DNA of 64,000 nucleotides. It comes from Ardenticatenaceae bacterium. GTDB taxonomy: Bacteria > Chloroflexota > Anaerolineae > Promineifilales > Promineifilaceae. The translations under genes were made by a program, and so were the position numbers. The notes under the pieces were generated by a model. The model ran no database searches, had not been told where the DNA came from, and saw nothing but the letters and a program-made list of their open reading frames with translations. The stretch is from the NCBI GenBank assembly GCA_020634495.1, contig JACKBR010000022.1, positions 1 through 64,000 on the forward strand, given 5' to 3'. Positions 16,391-25,296 of this stretch are shown here, in pieces (the first letter of the stretch is position 1; each line of letters starts with the position of its first letter).

Positions 16391-17233
16391 ATGGATTTAT
16401 CTGGGTTAGAGAAACGGCCGTCTGACGTGCCGCTTGTGATATTGGATACAGAAACAACAGGATTGTATCCGGGGCTGGGCCACCGCGTAGTGGAAATTGG
16501 TGCCGTGCGGCTGGAAAACTGGCAGGAAGTGGGGCAGGTTAGCACCCTGGTGCAGCCGGGGCGCAAGATGGATCCCAAAGCCAGCAGCGTCAATGGCATT
16601 TATGATGAAGATTTGGCCGGGCAGCCGACGTTTAGCCAGGTGGCCGACGACCTGCTGGCGCTGCTGGACGGCGCGGTGCTGGTGGCCCACAATGCAGAAT
16701 TTGACGCTGGTTTTTTGGGTCAAGAGTTTCTGATTCACGGCCTAAAAGTGAACGGCGCGCCGGGAACACTGCCTAATCCCTGGTTATGTACCTTGCAGTT
16801 GGCCCGACGTTATTTCCATTTTGGGCGCAACAATCTGAGCCATATTGCCCATCATTTGGGGGTACGCATGGGGCGGGCGCACCGGGCATTGAGTGATGTG
16901 TACACCACGGCCGAAATTCTTAAGCGCATGGTGCGGACGTTGCAGCAGCGTAAATTGGATACGGTTAGCGATTTGCTGTACGCGCAGGGCGCACCTATTT
17001 TTGCCCCGCTGCCCACCACGCTGCCGCTGCCCCCGGCCATTGCAGATGCTCTGGCAAACGGCCGTAACCTGCGCATCCTCTACCTGGGCAAAAATGGAGA
17101 GTCGAACCGCGAAATTACCCCGTTGTACCCCAGTGAACATCGTGGTGTTGCCTATTTGGTTTCCTACTGCCATTTAGCGCGTGAGCAACGAACCTTTCGC
17201 TTAGATCGTATTTTTAGTGCAGAACTGCTCTAA
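16391..17233 (+). CDS. DEDDh 3'-5' exonuclease fused to a WYL domain
   Basis: A 280-residue protein. The first two thirds are an exonuclease like the epsilon subunit of DNA polymerase III: Exo I VILDTETTG (Asp19, Glu21), Exo II VAHNAEFDAGFL, and Exo III HRALSDVYTTAEIL. The last 50 residues (LRILYLGKNGESNREITPLYP to FRLDRIFSAEL) are a WYL domain, a ligand- or nucleic-acid-sensing SH3-like fold usually found on transcription regulators. The start is uncertain (ATG at 16361 is also possible). 16391 is preferred because TACAAT ends 6 bases before it, as in a leaderless transcript. Confidence 0.85.
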   Translation: MDLSGLEKRPSDVPLVILDTETTGLYPGLGHRVVEIGAVRLENWQEVGQVSTLVQPGRKMDPKASSVNGIYDEDLAGQPTFSQVADDLLALLDGAVLVAHNAEFDAGFLGQEFLIHGLKVNGAPGTLPNPWLCTLQLARRYFHFGRNNLSHIAHHLGVRMGRAHRALSDVYTTAEILKRMVRTLQQRKLDTVSDLLYAQGAPIFAPLPTTLPLPPAIADALANGRNLRILYLGKNGESNREITPLYPSEHRGVAYLVSYCHLAREQRTFRLDRIFSAELL

Positions 17234-17311
17234 AAATGCAAAAGGCAAAAAGCGAAGCGAGTGAATGATGATGATGTGGGCTGATTTTTATCCAGCAGAG
17301 GAACCTCGGCT

Positions 17312-18568
17312 ATGTTTCCCAACTTTACTACTTTAACCGACACGCGAAACGGCCGTATTTTGCTGTTTGGCTTCCTCTACTTTGCCCAAGGAGCCATTGC
17401 CGCCTACGTATTGATCTTCAACAATTTGTACCTACGTGCATTTGGGGCCGCAGCCTGGCAGCTTTCGCTGCTCAATGGTCTGCTGATTGTGCCTTTTATC
17501 CTGAAAATTGGTATTGGCGTGCTGAGCGATAAAGTTAAGTTGCGGCTGCCCCTGTTTGGTACGGGCCACCGACGGCCGTACATTAGCCTGGGGCTGCTGC
17601 TCATTTCTGTTAGCGGCATTGCCGCCGCCTTTGTGCCCCCTGTGGAGATGTACCCGCTTTTTGTGCTGATCGCTTTGTTAATTGCCCTTGGTCTGGCGCT
17701 GTATGACACGGTGACCGATGGGTATGCCATCGACGTGACGCCTGCCGAGGAGCAGGGACAGATTCAGGGAGTGATGGTGGTAGGTCGGGCGCTGGGGGTG
17801 GTGATTTTGGCATCGGTTTACGGCCGTATCATCGAGATGTTTGGCTGGACGGTTATTTTTATAGCGGTTGCCCTCCTGACGCTCACCCCGCAAATCTTGC
17901 TGCGCTTTACCCATGAGCCAGAGCACCGGGCCAGCTCTCAAGCCTTTAGCTGGGATGCGCTGCGCAGCCTGTGGCGGCCCGATATTTTTCGGTTTAGCCT
18001 GTACGCCATTGTTTATTCTGTGGCCATTTACGGAGCCAATGCCATCGTGGCCTTGTTTGCCAATGAGGGCTTGGGGCAGTCGCTGGTAGCTGTGGGCGAT
18101 GTGGCTGCTTTGGGGGGCATTGGCATGGTGGTTGGTGGCGCGTTGGCCACCTACCAGCTCCGCCGCCCCACGGTTTCTATTTGGCAGCAGGGGGTGTGGA
18201 CGGCAGCGGCCGTATTTGTGGTTCTGCTGCTCATGGCCCTGGTTGCCGATGAAAACAACATCATGGTTATGTTTGTGCTTTGGGGCATTTGCCTGTCTGC
18301 TTCGGAGCTAATTTACATAACGTTGGCAATGGCCAAGGCCGACCGGCGCATGGGGGCGGGCCAGTTTGCCATTTTCATGGCCATTTCCAATATTGGCGTA
18401 GGGCTGGGCCAGTCTGCCTCTACCAGTTTGATTGACACCATTGATTTCCGCTGGATTTTTGTGGGGCTGGCCGTTATCAATCTGTTGTTATTTCCTCTTT
18501 TGGCCAAAATGCGCCAGGATGATGAACGTGATCCCAATCCATTGTTAACGGCCGTTTCCGGTAGTTAA
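17312..18568 (+). CDS. Major facilitator superfamily transporter
   Basis: A 418-residue membrane protein with about 12 hydrophobic segments and the MFS loop motif between segments 2 and 3 (GVLSDKVKLRLPLFGTGHRRPY). The GTGHRRPY segment is typical of the BT1/AmpG and sugar-symporter-like branches. The loop near residue 200 is charged and cytoplasmic. The substrate cannot be predicted. It is about 80 bases downstream of the exonuclease gene and may be cotranscribed. Confidence 0.85.
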   Translation: MFPNFTTLTDTRNGRILLFGFLYFAQGAIAAYVLIFNNLYLRAFGAAAWQLSLLNGLLIVPFILKIGIGVLSDKVKLRLPLFGTGHRRPYISLGLLLISVSGIAAAFVPPVEMYPLFVLIALLIALGLALYDTVTDGYAIDVTPAEEQGQIQGVMVVGRALGVVILASVYGRIIEMFGWTVIFIAVALLTLTPQILLRFTHEPEHRASSQAFSWDALRSLWRPDIFRFSLYAIVYSVAIYGANAIVALFANEGLGQSLVAVGDVAALGGIGMVVGGALATYQLRRPTVSIWQQGVWTAAAVFVVLLLMALVADENNIMVMFVLWGICLSASELIYITLAMAKADRRMGAGQFAIFMAISNIGVGLGQSASTSLIDTIDFRWIFVGLAVINLLLFPLLAKMRQDDERDPNPLLTAVSGS

Positions 18569-18749
18569 CATAACAAAACAAAGCCCTTAAGCGAATCCTT
18601 TGTTAAGGCCATTTCAACTTGCCAAACAGGCCCACCCCTGCCAAAAACAATCTATAACCCCTAACCTTTGTTAGATTACACAGCGCGGCATTTGGCGCAC
18701 AATTTGCCCCAAGCAAACACTGTTTTGTAACTCAAATGAGGTGAACCAA

Positions 18750-19307
18750 ATGTTGACACCAAAGGCTCAATATCAGACTATGCAGCAGGCTCGTGGGTGG
18801 GCGGGCCAAACGGCCGTTACCATTCGCCCTGCAACCCCCAACGATCTGGATATGCTTGTTGACCTACACGGCCGTCTTTCTGATGAAAGTTTGCACAAGC
18901 GCTTTTTGCGCGTTTACCGGCCAACGGTGGAGGATATTGCTTTTATGGTGAATTTGGAAAGGTGCCGGGGAGCTGCCATCATTGCCACCACTCGTGTCAA
19001 CCAGCGGGAAATGGCGGTTGGGTTGGCTTATTACGTTGTTGAAGATAGGTCTAAGCCCCTTTCGGCTGAACCTGCTTTTGTGGTGGATGATTGGTATCAG
19101 GGACAGGGAATTGGCACCCGGCTGTTTGAGGCGCTGCGCCAAACGGCCGTTGCCCGGCAAGTTAGGGCCTTCAATGCGGTTATACATCCGGCCAACGCCC
19201 GCATGAAGCGCATTTTTGAGCACTCTGGTCTGCCCCAGCGGCACTGCTGGCGATATGGTGAATACGAACTGCACATTCGGCTGCGAGGAGGTAAATGGTA
19301 TGTTTAA
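18750..19307 (+). CDS. GNAT-family N-acetyltransferase
   Basis: A 185-residue acetyl-CoA-dependent transferase. It has the N-terminal motif VTIRPATPNDLDMLVDLHGRLSDESLHKRFL, the acetyl-CoA pyrophosphate loop DWYQGQGIGTRLFEAL, and the C-terminal NAVIHPANARMKRIFEHSGLP. The ATG at 18750 has a GAGG ribosome-binding site 9 bases upstream. The domain resembles the GNAT part of larger CoA-binding acetyltransferases such as Pat, but here it stands alone. A tiny downstream frame overlaps its end. Confidence 0.85.
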   Translation: MLTPKAQYQTMQQARGWAGQTAVTIRPATPNDLDMLVDLHGRLSDESLHKRFLRVYRPTVEDIAFMVNLERCRGAAIIATTRVNQREMAVGLAYYVVEDRSKPLSAEPAFVVDDWYQGQGIGTRLFEALRQTAVARQVRAFNAVIHPANARMKRIFEHSGLPQRHCWRYGEYELHIRLRGGKWYV

Positions 19308-19389
19308 GATCATAAGCTCCAGCAGCGTCGCTAATTTTGCCCTGGCCGCAATGAAATTGGCCTACAAACCAATGCCCAAAAAGGTTTGA
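19300..19389 (+). CDS. Candidate 29-residue small protein overlapping the GNAT gene
   Basis: The ATG at 19300 overlaps the last codons of the GNAT gene in another frame. It is preceded by AGGAGG at 19286-19291 with an 8-base gap, the best ribosome-binding site in this area. The peptide MFKIISSSSVANFALAAMKL continues with a basic end and a TGA stop. Its central part could form an amphipathic helix. Evidence is the ribosome-binding site and overlap only; it could be chance. Confidence 0.4.
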   Translation: MFKIISSSSVANFALAAMKLAYKPMPKKV

Positions 19390-19423
19390 TGTTTAGCCAA
19401 CAATATTGACGTATACTCGGCAC

Positions 19424-20101
19424 ATGGAAAATGGAAAAAATCTTAAAGTTGCGATTATAACTGGCGCGGGCCAGGGTTTGGGGGCAGTCATTGCCCAGAC
19501 TCTGGCTGCGGCGGGGATTCGTATTGTTGTTAATGACATCAATCCAGACCGGGCGGAACGAACGGCCGTATCCATTCGTGAAGCAGGTGGCACCGCCATC
19601 GCTGTGGCCGCCGACGTGGCTAACAAGTTCCAATGCGCCCATCTCATTGAAACCACCCGCGCTGAATGGGGACGGCTGGACATTTTGGTGAACAATGCTG
19701 GCATTATGCCCCGCTCTACCATCATCAAGCTGGATGAGTGGGAGTGGAACCGCTGCCTGGAAGTGAACCTGAAAGGCACATTTTTTATGAGCCAGCTGTG
19801 CGGTCGGGTGATGGCAGATGAAAACCAGAATCGAGGCGGCGGCGTTATCATCAATATTGCCTCGACAGCCGGGGTGCAAACTGCATTTGAAGGCCGGGCG
19901 GCGTACTGCGCCAGCAAGGCGGGCGTGGTGGGCTTTGCCCGCGAATGTGCTCGTGAATATGCCAAGTACGGCATTCGCGTGCACACCTTACTGCCAGATG
20001 AGGAACGGCCGTCTCCGCCCCATGTCATTGCCCAGGCAGTGCATACCCTCTGCCACCAACCCGGCGACGAACTCATCCACCTCACTGCCTCCATTGATTA
20101 A
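19424..20101 (+). CDS. Short-chain dehydrogenase/reductase
   Basis: A 225-residue NAD(P)-dependent oxidoreductase of the classical SDR group. The cofactor motif is TGAGQGLG near residue 15. The structural motif NNAG, the catalytic Ser (IASTAG) and the YCASK active-site Tyr/Lys are all present. The Asp in VVNDINPDR favours NAD. The C terminus is short and lacks a normal substrate-binding loop. The substrate is unknown. TATACT (19412-19417) ends 6 bases before the ATG and no ribosome-binding site is visible, so the mRNA may be leaderless. An intrinsic terminator follows. Confidence 0.85.
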   Translation: MENGKNLKVAIITGAGQGLGAVIAQTLAAAGIRIVVNDINPDRAERTAVSIREAGGTAIAVAADVANKFQCAHLIETTRAEWGRLDILVNNAGIMPRSTIIKLDEWEWNRCLEVNLKGTFFMSQLCGRVMADENQNRGGGVIINIASTAGVQTAFEGRAAYCASKAGVVGFARECAREYAKYGIRVHTLLPDEERPSPPHVIAQAVHTLCHQPGDELIHLTASID

Positions 20102-20108
20102 CTCGTAG

Positions 20109-20167
20109 CCCCAAGGGTTTTGTCCATAGATGTTTCAAACCGTGCAAAACATGCCCTTGGGGTTTTT
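20109..20167 (+). terminator. Intrinsic terminator after the SDR gene
   Basis: CCCCAAGGG (20109-20117) pairs with CCCTTGGGG (20154-20162) and TTTTT follows. Inside, TTTTG and CAAAA can extend the stem. It separates the SDR gene from the phosphate transporter. Confidence 0.8.
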
Positions 20168-20180
20168 ACCCGGCTTGTTT

Positions 20181-20226
20181 TTGCACAATCATGGGAACCT
20201 TCTATACTGTTAACAAATTGTTAACA
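20181..20226 (+). promoter_or_regulatory. pit promoter with Pho-box-like TTAACA direct repeats
   Basis: TTGCAC (20181-20186), a 16-base spacer and TATACT (20203-20208) make a promoter. Immediately downstream are TTAACA (20210-20215), 5 bases, then TTAACA (20221-20226), the 11-base spacing of a PhoP box as described in Bacillus. The boxes cover the likely start site, which suggests repression rather than activation of this low-affinity phosphate carrier. Confidence 0.6.
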
Positions 20227-20257
20227 ATTCAGCCTCGCTGGCTGCACCAGGTCTTCC

Positions 20258-21241
20258 ATGAGTTTTTCCTTTTTCCTACTGTTACTCACTGCTCTCATTT
20301 TTGATTTTCTCAATGGTTTTCATGACAGCGCCAATATTGTGGCCACGCCTATCGCTTCGCGGGCAATGGCCCCGCGCAAAGTGTTGTGGCTGGCGGCGCT
20401 TGCCCATTTTGTCGGGCCATTTTTGTTTGGCGTGGCTGTGGCCGAAACCATTGGCAAAGGGTTAACTGATCCGGCACACGTTACCATGCCCGTGGTGATT
20501 GCCGCCATGCTGGCGGCCGTCATCTGGAATGTGGTGACCTGGTATTTGGGCATCCCGGCCAGTTCGTCCCATGCGCTGGTGGGCGGCGTGGTTGGGGCTG
20601 TGCTGGTGGCTGAAGGGGTGGGGGCTATTCAGGCTGGCGGTCTGACAACGGTGTTGGTTGCCCTCTTCCTGTCCCCCATTCTGGGCTTGATTATTGGTTA
20701 TTTGCTCATGAAGCTGACCCTTTTTCTGGTGCGGGGGGCCACGCCGCGGGTCAATATCTTTTTTAAGCAGTCACAAGTGATTACGGCCGTTGGCCTGGCC
20801 CTGAGCCATGGAGCCAATGACGCCCAAAAAACAATGGGGATCATTACGCTGGGGTTGGTGGTGGAAGGCATGATTCCTGAATTTGTGGTGCCACTTTGGG
20901 TAATTGCCCTGAGCGCTGGCGCGATTGCCCTGGGTACGGCCATGGGCGGCTGGCGGCTCATTCGCACGCTGGGCGGCCGTATTTACAAAATTCGTCCGGT
21001 GGATGGCTTTGTTTCCCAAATTTCGGGAGCTTCCATCATTTTGGGCGCAGCCTTGCTGGGTGGGCCTGTAAGCACAACTCAAGTGATGAGCTCTAGCATT
21101 ATGGGCGCTGGCTCGGCCCAGAGGTTTACCAAAGTCCGCTGGCAGGTCGGTTATGAAATGGTCATCGCCTGGGTACTAACGATCCCGGTGTCTGGCATTT
21201 TAGCAGCGCTGTTTTACTTTCCCCTGAACGCTATCCTGTAG
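20258..21241 (+). CDS. pit: PiT-family inorganic phosphate transporter
   Basis: A 327-residue inner-membrane carrier that moves metal-phosphate with protons. It has the two PiT signatures, GFHDSANIVATPIASRAMAP near the N terminus and SHGANDAQKTMGIIT in the second half, and about ten hydrophobic segments. It is shorter than E. coli PitA, as is usual for this branch. The DUF47 accessory gene follows after 43 bases. The upstream TTAACA repeats suggest phosphate control. Confidence 0.92.
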   Translation: MSFSFFLLLLTALIFDFLNGFHDSANIVATPIASRAMAPRKVLWLAALAHFVGPFLFGVAVAETIGKGLTDPAHVTMPVVIAAMLAAVIWNVVTWYLGIPASSSHALVGGVVGAVLVAEGVGAIQAGGLTTVLVALFLSPILGLIIGYLLMKLTLFLVRGATPRVNIFFKQSQVITAVGLALSHGANDAQKTMGIITLGLVVEGMIPEFVVPLWVIALSAGAIALGTAMGGWRLIRTLGGRIYKIRPVDGFVSQISGASIILGAALLGGPVSTTQVMSSSIMGAGSAQRFTKVRWQVGYEMVIAWVLTIPVSGILAALFYFPLNAIL

Positions 21242-21284
21242 GTCAATTTTGCCAAATTGCCCCGCTTTTTTGGAGGTCATGCAC

Positions 21285-21914
21285 ATGGAATGGTTCAAAC
21301 GATTCATCAAACCGAAGCAAAGCAATTTTTTGCAGCTGCTCATTCAGCAAGGGGAGTACACTGTTATCAGTGTGGAATCGTTAAAAGCGTACCTGAAAAA
21401 GCCCAATGAAAAGCGCAGCGTGCAGGCACGGCAGGTAGAAAAAGAAGCGGATGAAGTCCATCGTATTTTGGTGCATGAGCTGGAGGATAGTTTTGTCACG
21501 CCGCTAGACCGTGAAGATATTTTTGCCCTGTCGCGGGCGCTGGATAATTTTATTGATTATGTGTATGACACAATTGAAGAGATGGTAATTTTTGAGCTGG
21601 AGCCGTTTACGGCCGTTTCCCAAATAGCCGATCTGCTGCTAGAAATGGCCCAGGAACTGCACCTCACCATGGAGCGCCTGCTCGACCATCCCCGCGTGGC
21701 CAATGAGCATGCCCGCCGGGTGAAAAAGCTGGAAAATGCGGTGGAGCACGCTTACCGTCAAAGCCTGGCCGATCTATTTCAAGGGCCAGAAGATACCGAG
21801 CACATCATGCACATGCTTAAATGCCGTGAAGTGCTGCGTCACCTTTCCAACGCTGCCGATCAGGGGGACAAAGCGGCCGACATCGTGATGGATATTGGCG
21901 TAAAGTGGAGTTAG
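21285..21914 (+). CDS. DUF47/PhoU-like Pit accessory protein
   Basis: A 209-residue helical protein of the DUF47 family, related to PhoU, which pairs with PiT carriers and probably gates or regulates phosphate uptake. Typical features are the repeated E(x)EADEVH-type metal/helix motif (RQVEKEADEVHRILVHEL), TPLDREDIFALSRALDN and ISNAADQGDKAAD-like LSNAADQGDKAAD at the end. The start at 21285 has GGAGG 8 bases upstream. It is cotranscribed with pit. Confidence 0.9.
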   Translation: MEWFKRFIKPKQSNFLQLLIQQGEYTVISVESLKAYLKKPNEKRSVQARQVEKEADEVHRILVHELEDSFVTPLDREDIFALSRALDNFIDYVYDTIEEMVIFELEPFTAVSQIADLLLEMAQELHLTMERLLDHPRVANEHARRVKKLENAVEHAYRQSLADLFQGPEDTEHIMHMLKCREVLRHLSNAADQGDKAADIVMDIGVKWS

Positions 21915-21920
21915 GGAGAA

Positions 21921-21957
21921 TGTGATTGGGTAATTGCCTGAATTACCTAATTACTCG
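21921..21957. repeat. Tandem-arm hairpin repeat, TAATTGGG family (short)
   Basis: GTGATTGGGTAATTG and the facing AATTACCTAATTACTC form a compact inverted element in the space between two convergent genes. The stop codon of the minus-strand permease (21951-21953) is part of the right arm. Confidence 0.8.
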
Positions 21958-23255
21958 TATTTCAACGCCTTAATCGGCGACAGCGTTGCTGCCCCCAGCG
22001 CCGGATACAGCCCGGAAACTAGCCCTACAATTGTGGCAAAAACAAGCGCAAAAACGGGCAGCCAGGTGGGCGTAGCCACCGCCACAGTGGGCGGCGGCGC
22101 ACCCGTCTCCACCGACTGCCCGGCCAGATAAGCCAGCGCCAGCACGTTCACCACCTGACCCAAACTCCAGCCCAGCAGCACCCCGCCCAGACCACCTAAA
22201 AAGCCAATCCCGGCTGATTCGCCCAAAAACACCGCCAGCACATGCCGGTTGGTGGCACCCACAGCTTTCATCAACCCAATTTCGCGCGTGCGCTCCAAAA
22301 TTGCCATGGCCATTGTGTTGGCAATGCCAATGGCGGCCACCAGCAGAGCAATGGCCCCCACGCCGCCAAAAATGACCTGCAAAATGGTATAAAAGCCGCT
22401 AATCCCCTGCACAAACGACTGTGGCGAATAGGCCTGGTAGCCCAGGGCCACAATCTGGTCGGTAACGTCGATGACATTGTCGATGGAAGCCGCCCGCACG
22501 ACCAGCCCTGGATAGCCCACTTCGTCCCGGTTGATTGGTTTGCCCTGAACCCAGGTGTTGTAACCTGCCATCTCTGGCAGCGAAATGTACATGGACCAGT
22601 CCGGCTCGTCACGCGCTTCGGCAATGATCCCGGCAATGCGCAATCGTACGGTCTTGCGGGTTTCTGTGCCGTCGTTGTTCCACTTTACCAGCACCAGGGA
22701 GACTTGCTTGTCCAGCAAATCCTCTGCGGCTGGCGGCTCGATGGATTCACCAGGACGAGGGCGAGGATTGTACAAATTTTGCGGTACGGCCGATCCGATA
22801 ATCATCGTGCCGCGTTCGAGTTGTAGGGTGCCTGCCTGGGCCTTCACGCCGAGGTTGCTCAAATTGTCGGTGCCGATGCCTACCAACTGCCCGCCGCCCT
22901 CCAGCCGGTCTACGGTGATGAAGCCCCAGCCCTGAAAATATTCTTGGGGAATAACGGCCGTTACCCCCGGCAGCCCGCTAATATCCACCACTGTTTGATC
23001 GGTGATGACGGTTATCGAGCCGGGTTCACCTGTTTCTGGATTTGGCTCGCCATAATTGGGCCACACCTGAATCTTGGTCAGGTCGCCAATGCCGCCCAGC
23101 TGGCTGGCCGCGTTTTGCTGCAAGCCATTGCCCAAAGACACCAGCAGCACCACCGCCGCCGTACCAATGATGACGCCAACGGCCGTTAGCGCCACACGCC
23201 CCTTGCGCCGCGCCAGGTTTTCCCACACGAGTGAAAGCAAATCAAAAATGCCCAT
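21951..23255 (-). CDS. MacB/FtsX-type ABC transporter permease
   Basis: A 434-residue membrane protein. One N-terminal transmembrane helix (VALTAVGVIIGTAAVVLLVSL) is followed by a large extracytoplasmic MacB_PCD domain (about 45-290). Three C-terminal helices form the FtsX domain (VGAIALLVAAIGIANTMAMA; ERTREIGLMKAVGATNRHV). It works with the LolD-like ATPase encoded two genes upstream, using mechanotransmission rather than classical transport. The CARDB surface protein gene lies between them. The C-terminal stop is within a repeat arm. Confidence 0.9.
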   Translation of the reverse strand: MGIFDLLSLVWENLARRKGRVALTAVGVIIGTAAVVLLVSLGNGLQQNAASQLGGIGDLTKIQVWPNYGEPNPETGEPGSITVITDQTVVDISGLPGVTAVIPQEYFQGWGFITVDRLEGGGQLVGIGTDNLSNLGVKAQAGTLQLERGTMIIGSAVPQNLYNPRPRPGESIEPPAAEDLLDKQVSLVLVKWNNDGTETRKTVRLRIAGIIAEARDEPDWSMYISLPEMAGYNTWVQGKPINRDEVGYPGLVVRAASIDNVIDVTDQIVALGYQAYSPQSFVQGISGFYTILQVIFGGVGAIALLVAAIGIANTMAMAILERTREIGLMKAVGATNRHVLAVFLGESAGIGFLGGLGGVLLGWSLGQVVNVLALAYLAGQSVETGAPPPTVAVATPTWLPVFALVFATIVGLVSGLYPALGAATLSPIKALKYE

Positions 23256-23261
23256 AAAAAA

Positions 23262-23341
23262 CCTTTGGTTTTGGAGATTGGAGACTAGAGATTAGAGATT
23301 GGTTCGCTTTTAATCTCCAATCTCTAATCTCCCCATCTCCC
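23262..23341. repeat. Tandem-arm hairpin repeat, GGAGATTG family
   Basis: The left arm is GGAGATTGGAGACTAGAGAT and onward; the right arm is AATCTCCAATCTCTAATCTC and onward. It fills the space between the surface protein and permease genes. The same family lies inside mutL at 43316-43390. Confidence 0.85.
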
Positions 23342-23343
23342 TT

Positions 23344-25203
23344 TTACGGCCCAACTGCCGGGACTACTTGTACCGGCCCTTCGATTGGCCCTTCAAAAGA
23401 GCCTCCCTCACCATCTACCGGAAAGTCGCCAGGAACGCCAAAGTCGGGCTGGGCTGGCTGGGGCAGACCGCTGCTTAAGCCCAGCAGCCCCAGAACAAAG
23501 CGCCACACTTTTTGACCAAATGTTTCTGGCTCTGGCACGCTTTCCGGAAGCGGCTCTTCTGGGAAACCATCGATGGGTTCTTCAAAGATGGGGGCGTCAA
23601 TCACGTTGATCGTTAACGTTTTGGTGAGCACCTGGGGTTGGTTGAAGTCGTCGGTGTAGTTGACGCTCAGCACCAAATCCAAGGGGCCTGCGATTTCTGG
23701 GTAAATGATGGCGTCCAGGGGGAAAAAGCCGCCGGGGTCGAGTGTGCCCACAAAGAAGCTGTTGTTTTCAAACGTGGCCCCTTCTGCCGTAACGCTGTAA
23801 TTGCCGAAGACGGCCGTACTCTTACCACTGTTCACCAACTGCAAGGGCAAGCTGCCCGGCTGCCCCACAAAAAAGTCAAACACGGGCGTGTAGAAGTTCA
23901 TTTCTACGGACGGCCGTTTGAAAACCAGCAGCGTAATTACCTGATCATCTTCATAACTGTTGTTCCGAGCATCGGTGTAGACAAAGGTCACCTTCACGGG
24001 ATACGCGCCTGGCTCGGTGGCGGCGTTGACAATGAGGGCCATACTGGTTTCTAGCAAATCGTCCTGCGCCAGATTGCCCAAGGTTTGCACGTTAGAAGCG
24101 CCAACCGGCGCAAACTTGCCAAAATCACCACCAGCCCCGTCGAGGCCGCCGCCCGGCACAGGGGTTCCATCCACAGTGCCGCCCGTTGTGCTGCCCCCAC
24201 CCAAAATCATCGTCACGCGCACGGCGTCGGCGTTGCCCTGGTTTTGCACCGTCAGGTTAAGCGTAAAGCCCATCCCTGGCTGGAGCTGTTCCTGGTCAAT
24301 TTCATAACCAGTCACCAGCAGCTGCGGGCGCAGAATTGGGCCGCTGGTCGCTGTGGCGGTTGGTGTGGCTGTGGGCGTGGCGGTGGCGGCCACGCCGCCT
24401 GTCGCTGCCCGCTTCACGGGGAAGGTTAGGGCGAAGGTTTCGCTGTAGGGCGTCCCGTTGACGTCGGTGTAATCCACCTGTACTTCCAGCGTGCCGATGC
24501 TTTGCCCGGCCAGATCGCGGCTGGCGGCCAGCGGCTGCCAGAAGCGCACCGTTCCGCCCGGATCGATGATGCCCAGCGCCTGGACGCCACCTGTGTCGCG
24601 GGCGGTAAAATTCCCGGCAATGAAGGTGGCCACCACATTGCTGGCCCGGCTTTGCCCGGCGTTGGCAATGGTCATCTCGAAGGCCAAATTTTCACCCGGA
24701 GCAATTTCAGCCGAACTTGCGCCATAGCTATTGACGACGAGCAACGGCCGTACAAATGCGGTCGGCGCGGGTGTGTTGGTGGGGACAGGTGTACTTGTCG
24801 GGCCAGCGGGAGCGGTGACCGTGAGCGCGTTCCCCAGCGTGGCCGAAGCGGCGTTGGGGTTAATTACTGTAAGGCTGTAGCTGCCGGGTGCCGTACCTGC
24901 GGGCAGATTGGCCCGCAGCAGGCTGGCGCTAACAAAGGTGGTGTTCAATCCACCCAAGCCAGACAAAACAACCACCGCGCCATCGGCAAAGCCGCTGCCG
25001 GTGACCACCAGTTCGGTATCGGCCAGGTTGCTGATGCTGTTGGGCTGTACGCTGCTTACCACAATCGACGGCGTGGCGGAAGGTGTTGGCGTGTCTGCTT
25101 GGGCTACCACTGGGGCAGGTTTTAGTCCGCTCACCAACGATCCGCCCGCAAACAGCAGTAAAAAGAATAAAAGAATAGTTTTTTGTGTTAGAGATTGTTT
25201 CAT
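23344..25203 (-). CDS. Secreted IPT/TIG and CARDB-like surface protein
   Basis: A 619-residue protein with an N-terminal signal peptide (hydrophobic 9-30, then VVAQA). An IPT/TIG Ig-like domain lies at about 45-130 (VSSVQPNSISNLADTELVVTGSGF). Thr/Pro linkers follow (TSTPVPTNTPAPT; ATPTATPTATATS). Three CARDB/COG1361-type beta domains carry phrases such as IAPGENLAFEMTIANAG and LQPGMGFTLNLTVQNQGNAD. The end is Pro/Gly-rich with no clear anchor. It lies inside a MacB-like operon, so it may be the extracytoplasmic partner or substrate of that system. Confidence 0.75.
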   Translation of the reverse strand: MKQSLTQKTILLFFLLLFAGGSLVSGLKPAPVVAQADTPTPSATPSIVVSSVQPNSISNLADTELVVTGSGFADGAVVVLSGLGGLNTTFVSASLLRANLPAGTAPGSYSLTVINPNAASATLGNALTVTAPAGPTSTPVPTNTPAPTAFVRPLLVVNSYGASSAEIAPGENLAFEMTIANAGQSRASNVVATFIAGNFTARDTGGVQALGIIDPGGTVRFWQPLAASRDLAGQSIGTLEVQVDYTDVNGTPYSETFALTFPVKRAATGGVAATATPTATPTATATSGPILRPQLLVTGYEIDQEQLQPGMGFTLNLTVQNQGNADAVRVTMILGGGSTTGGTVDGTPVPGGGLDGAGGDFGKFAPVGASNVQTLGNLAQDDLLETSMALIVNAATEPGAYPVKVTFVYTDARNNSYEDDQVITLLVFKRPSVEMNFYTPVFDFFVGQPGSLPLQLVNSGKSTAVFGNYSVTAEGATFENNSFFVGTLDPGGFFPLDAIIYPEIAGPLDLVLSVNYTDDFNQPQVLTKTLTINVIDAPIFEEPIDGFPEEPLPESVPEPETFGQKVWRFVLGLLGLSSGLPQPAQPDFGVPGDFPVDGEGGSFEGPIEGPVQVVPAVGP

Positions 25204-25213
25204 TAGGTTGCCT

Positions 25214-25293
25214 GTTTTGAGAGTTAAAAGTGAAAAGTAAAAAGTGAAAAGTGCTCTTACTTTTTACTTTTCACTTATCACTTTTCACTCCGC
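25214..25293. repeat. Tandem-arm hairpin repeat, AAAAGTGA family
   Basis: The left arm is GTTAAAAGTGAAAAGTAAAA and onward, the right arm CTTACTTTTTACTTTTCAC and onward. It lies between the ATPase and surface protein genes. The family recurs at 40122-40195 and 53588-53632. Confidence 0.85.
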
Positions 25294-25296
25294 CTT

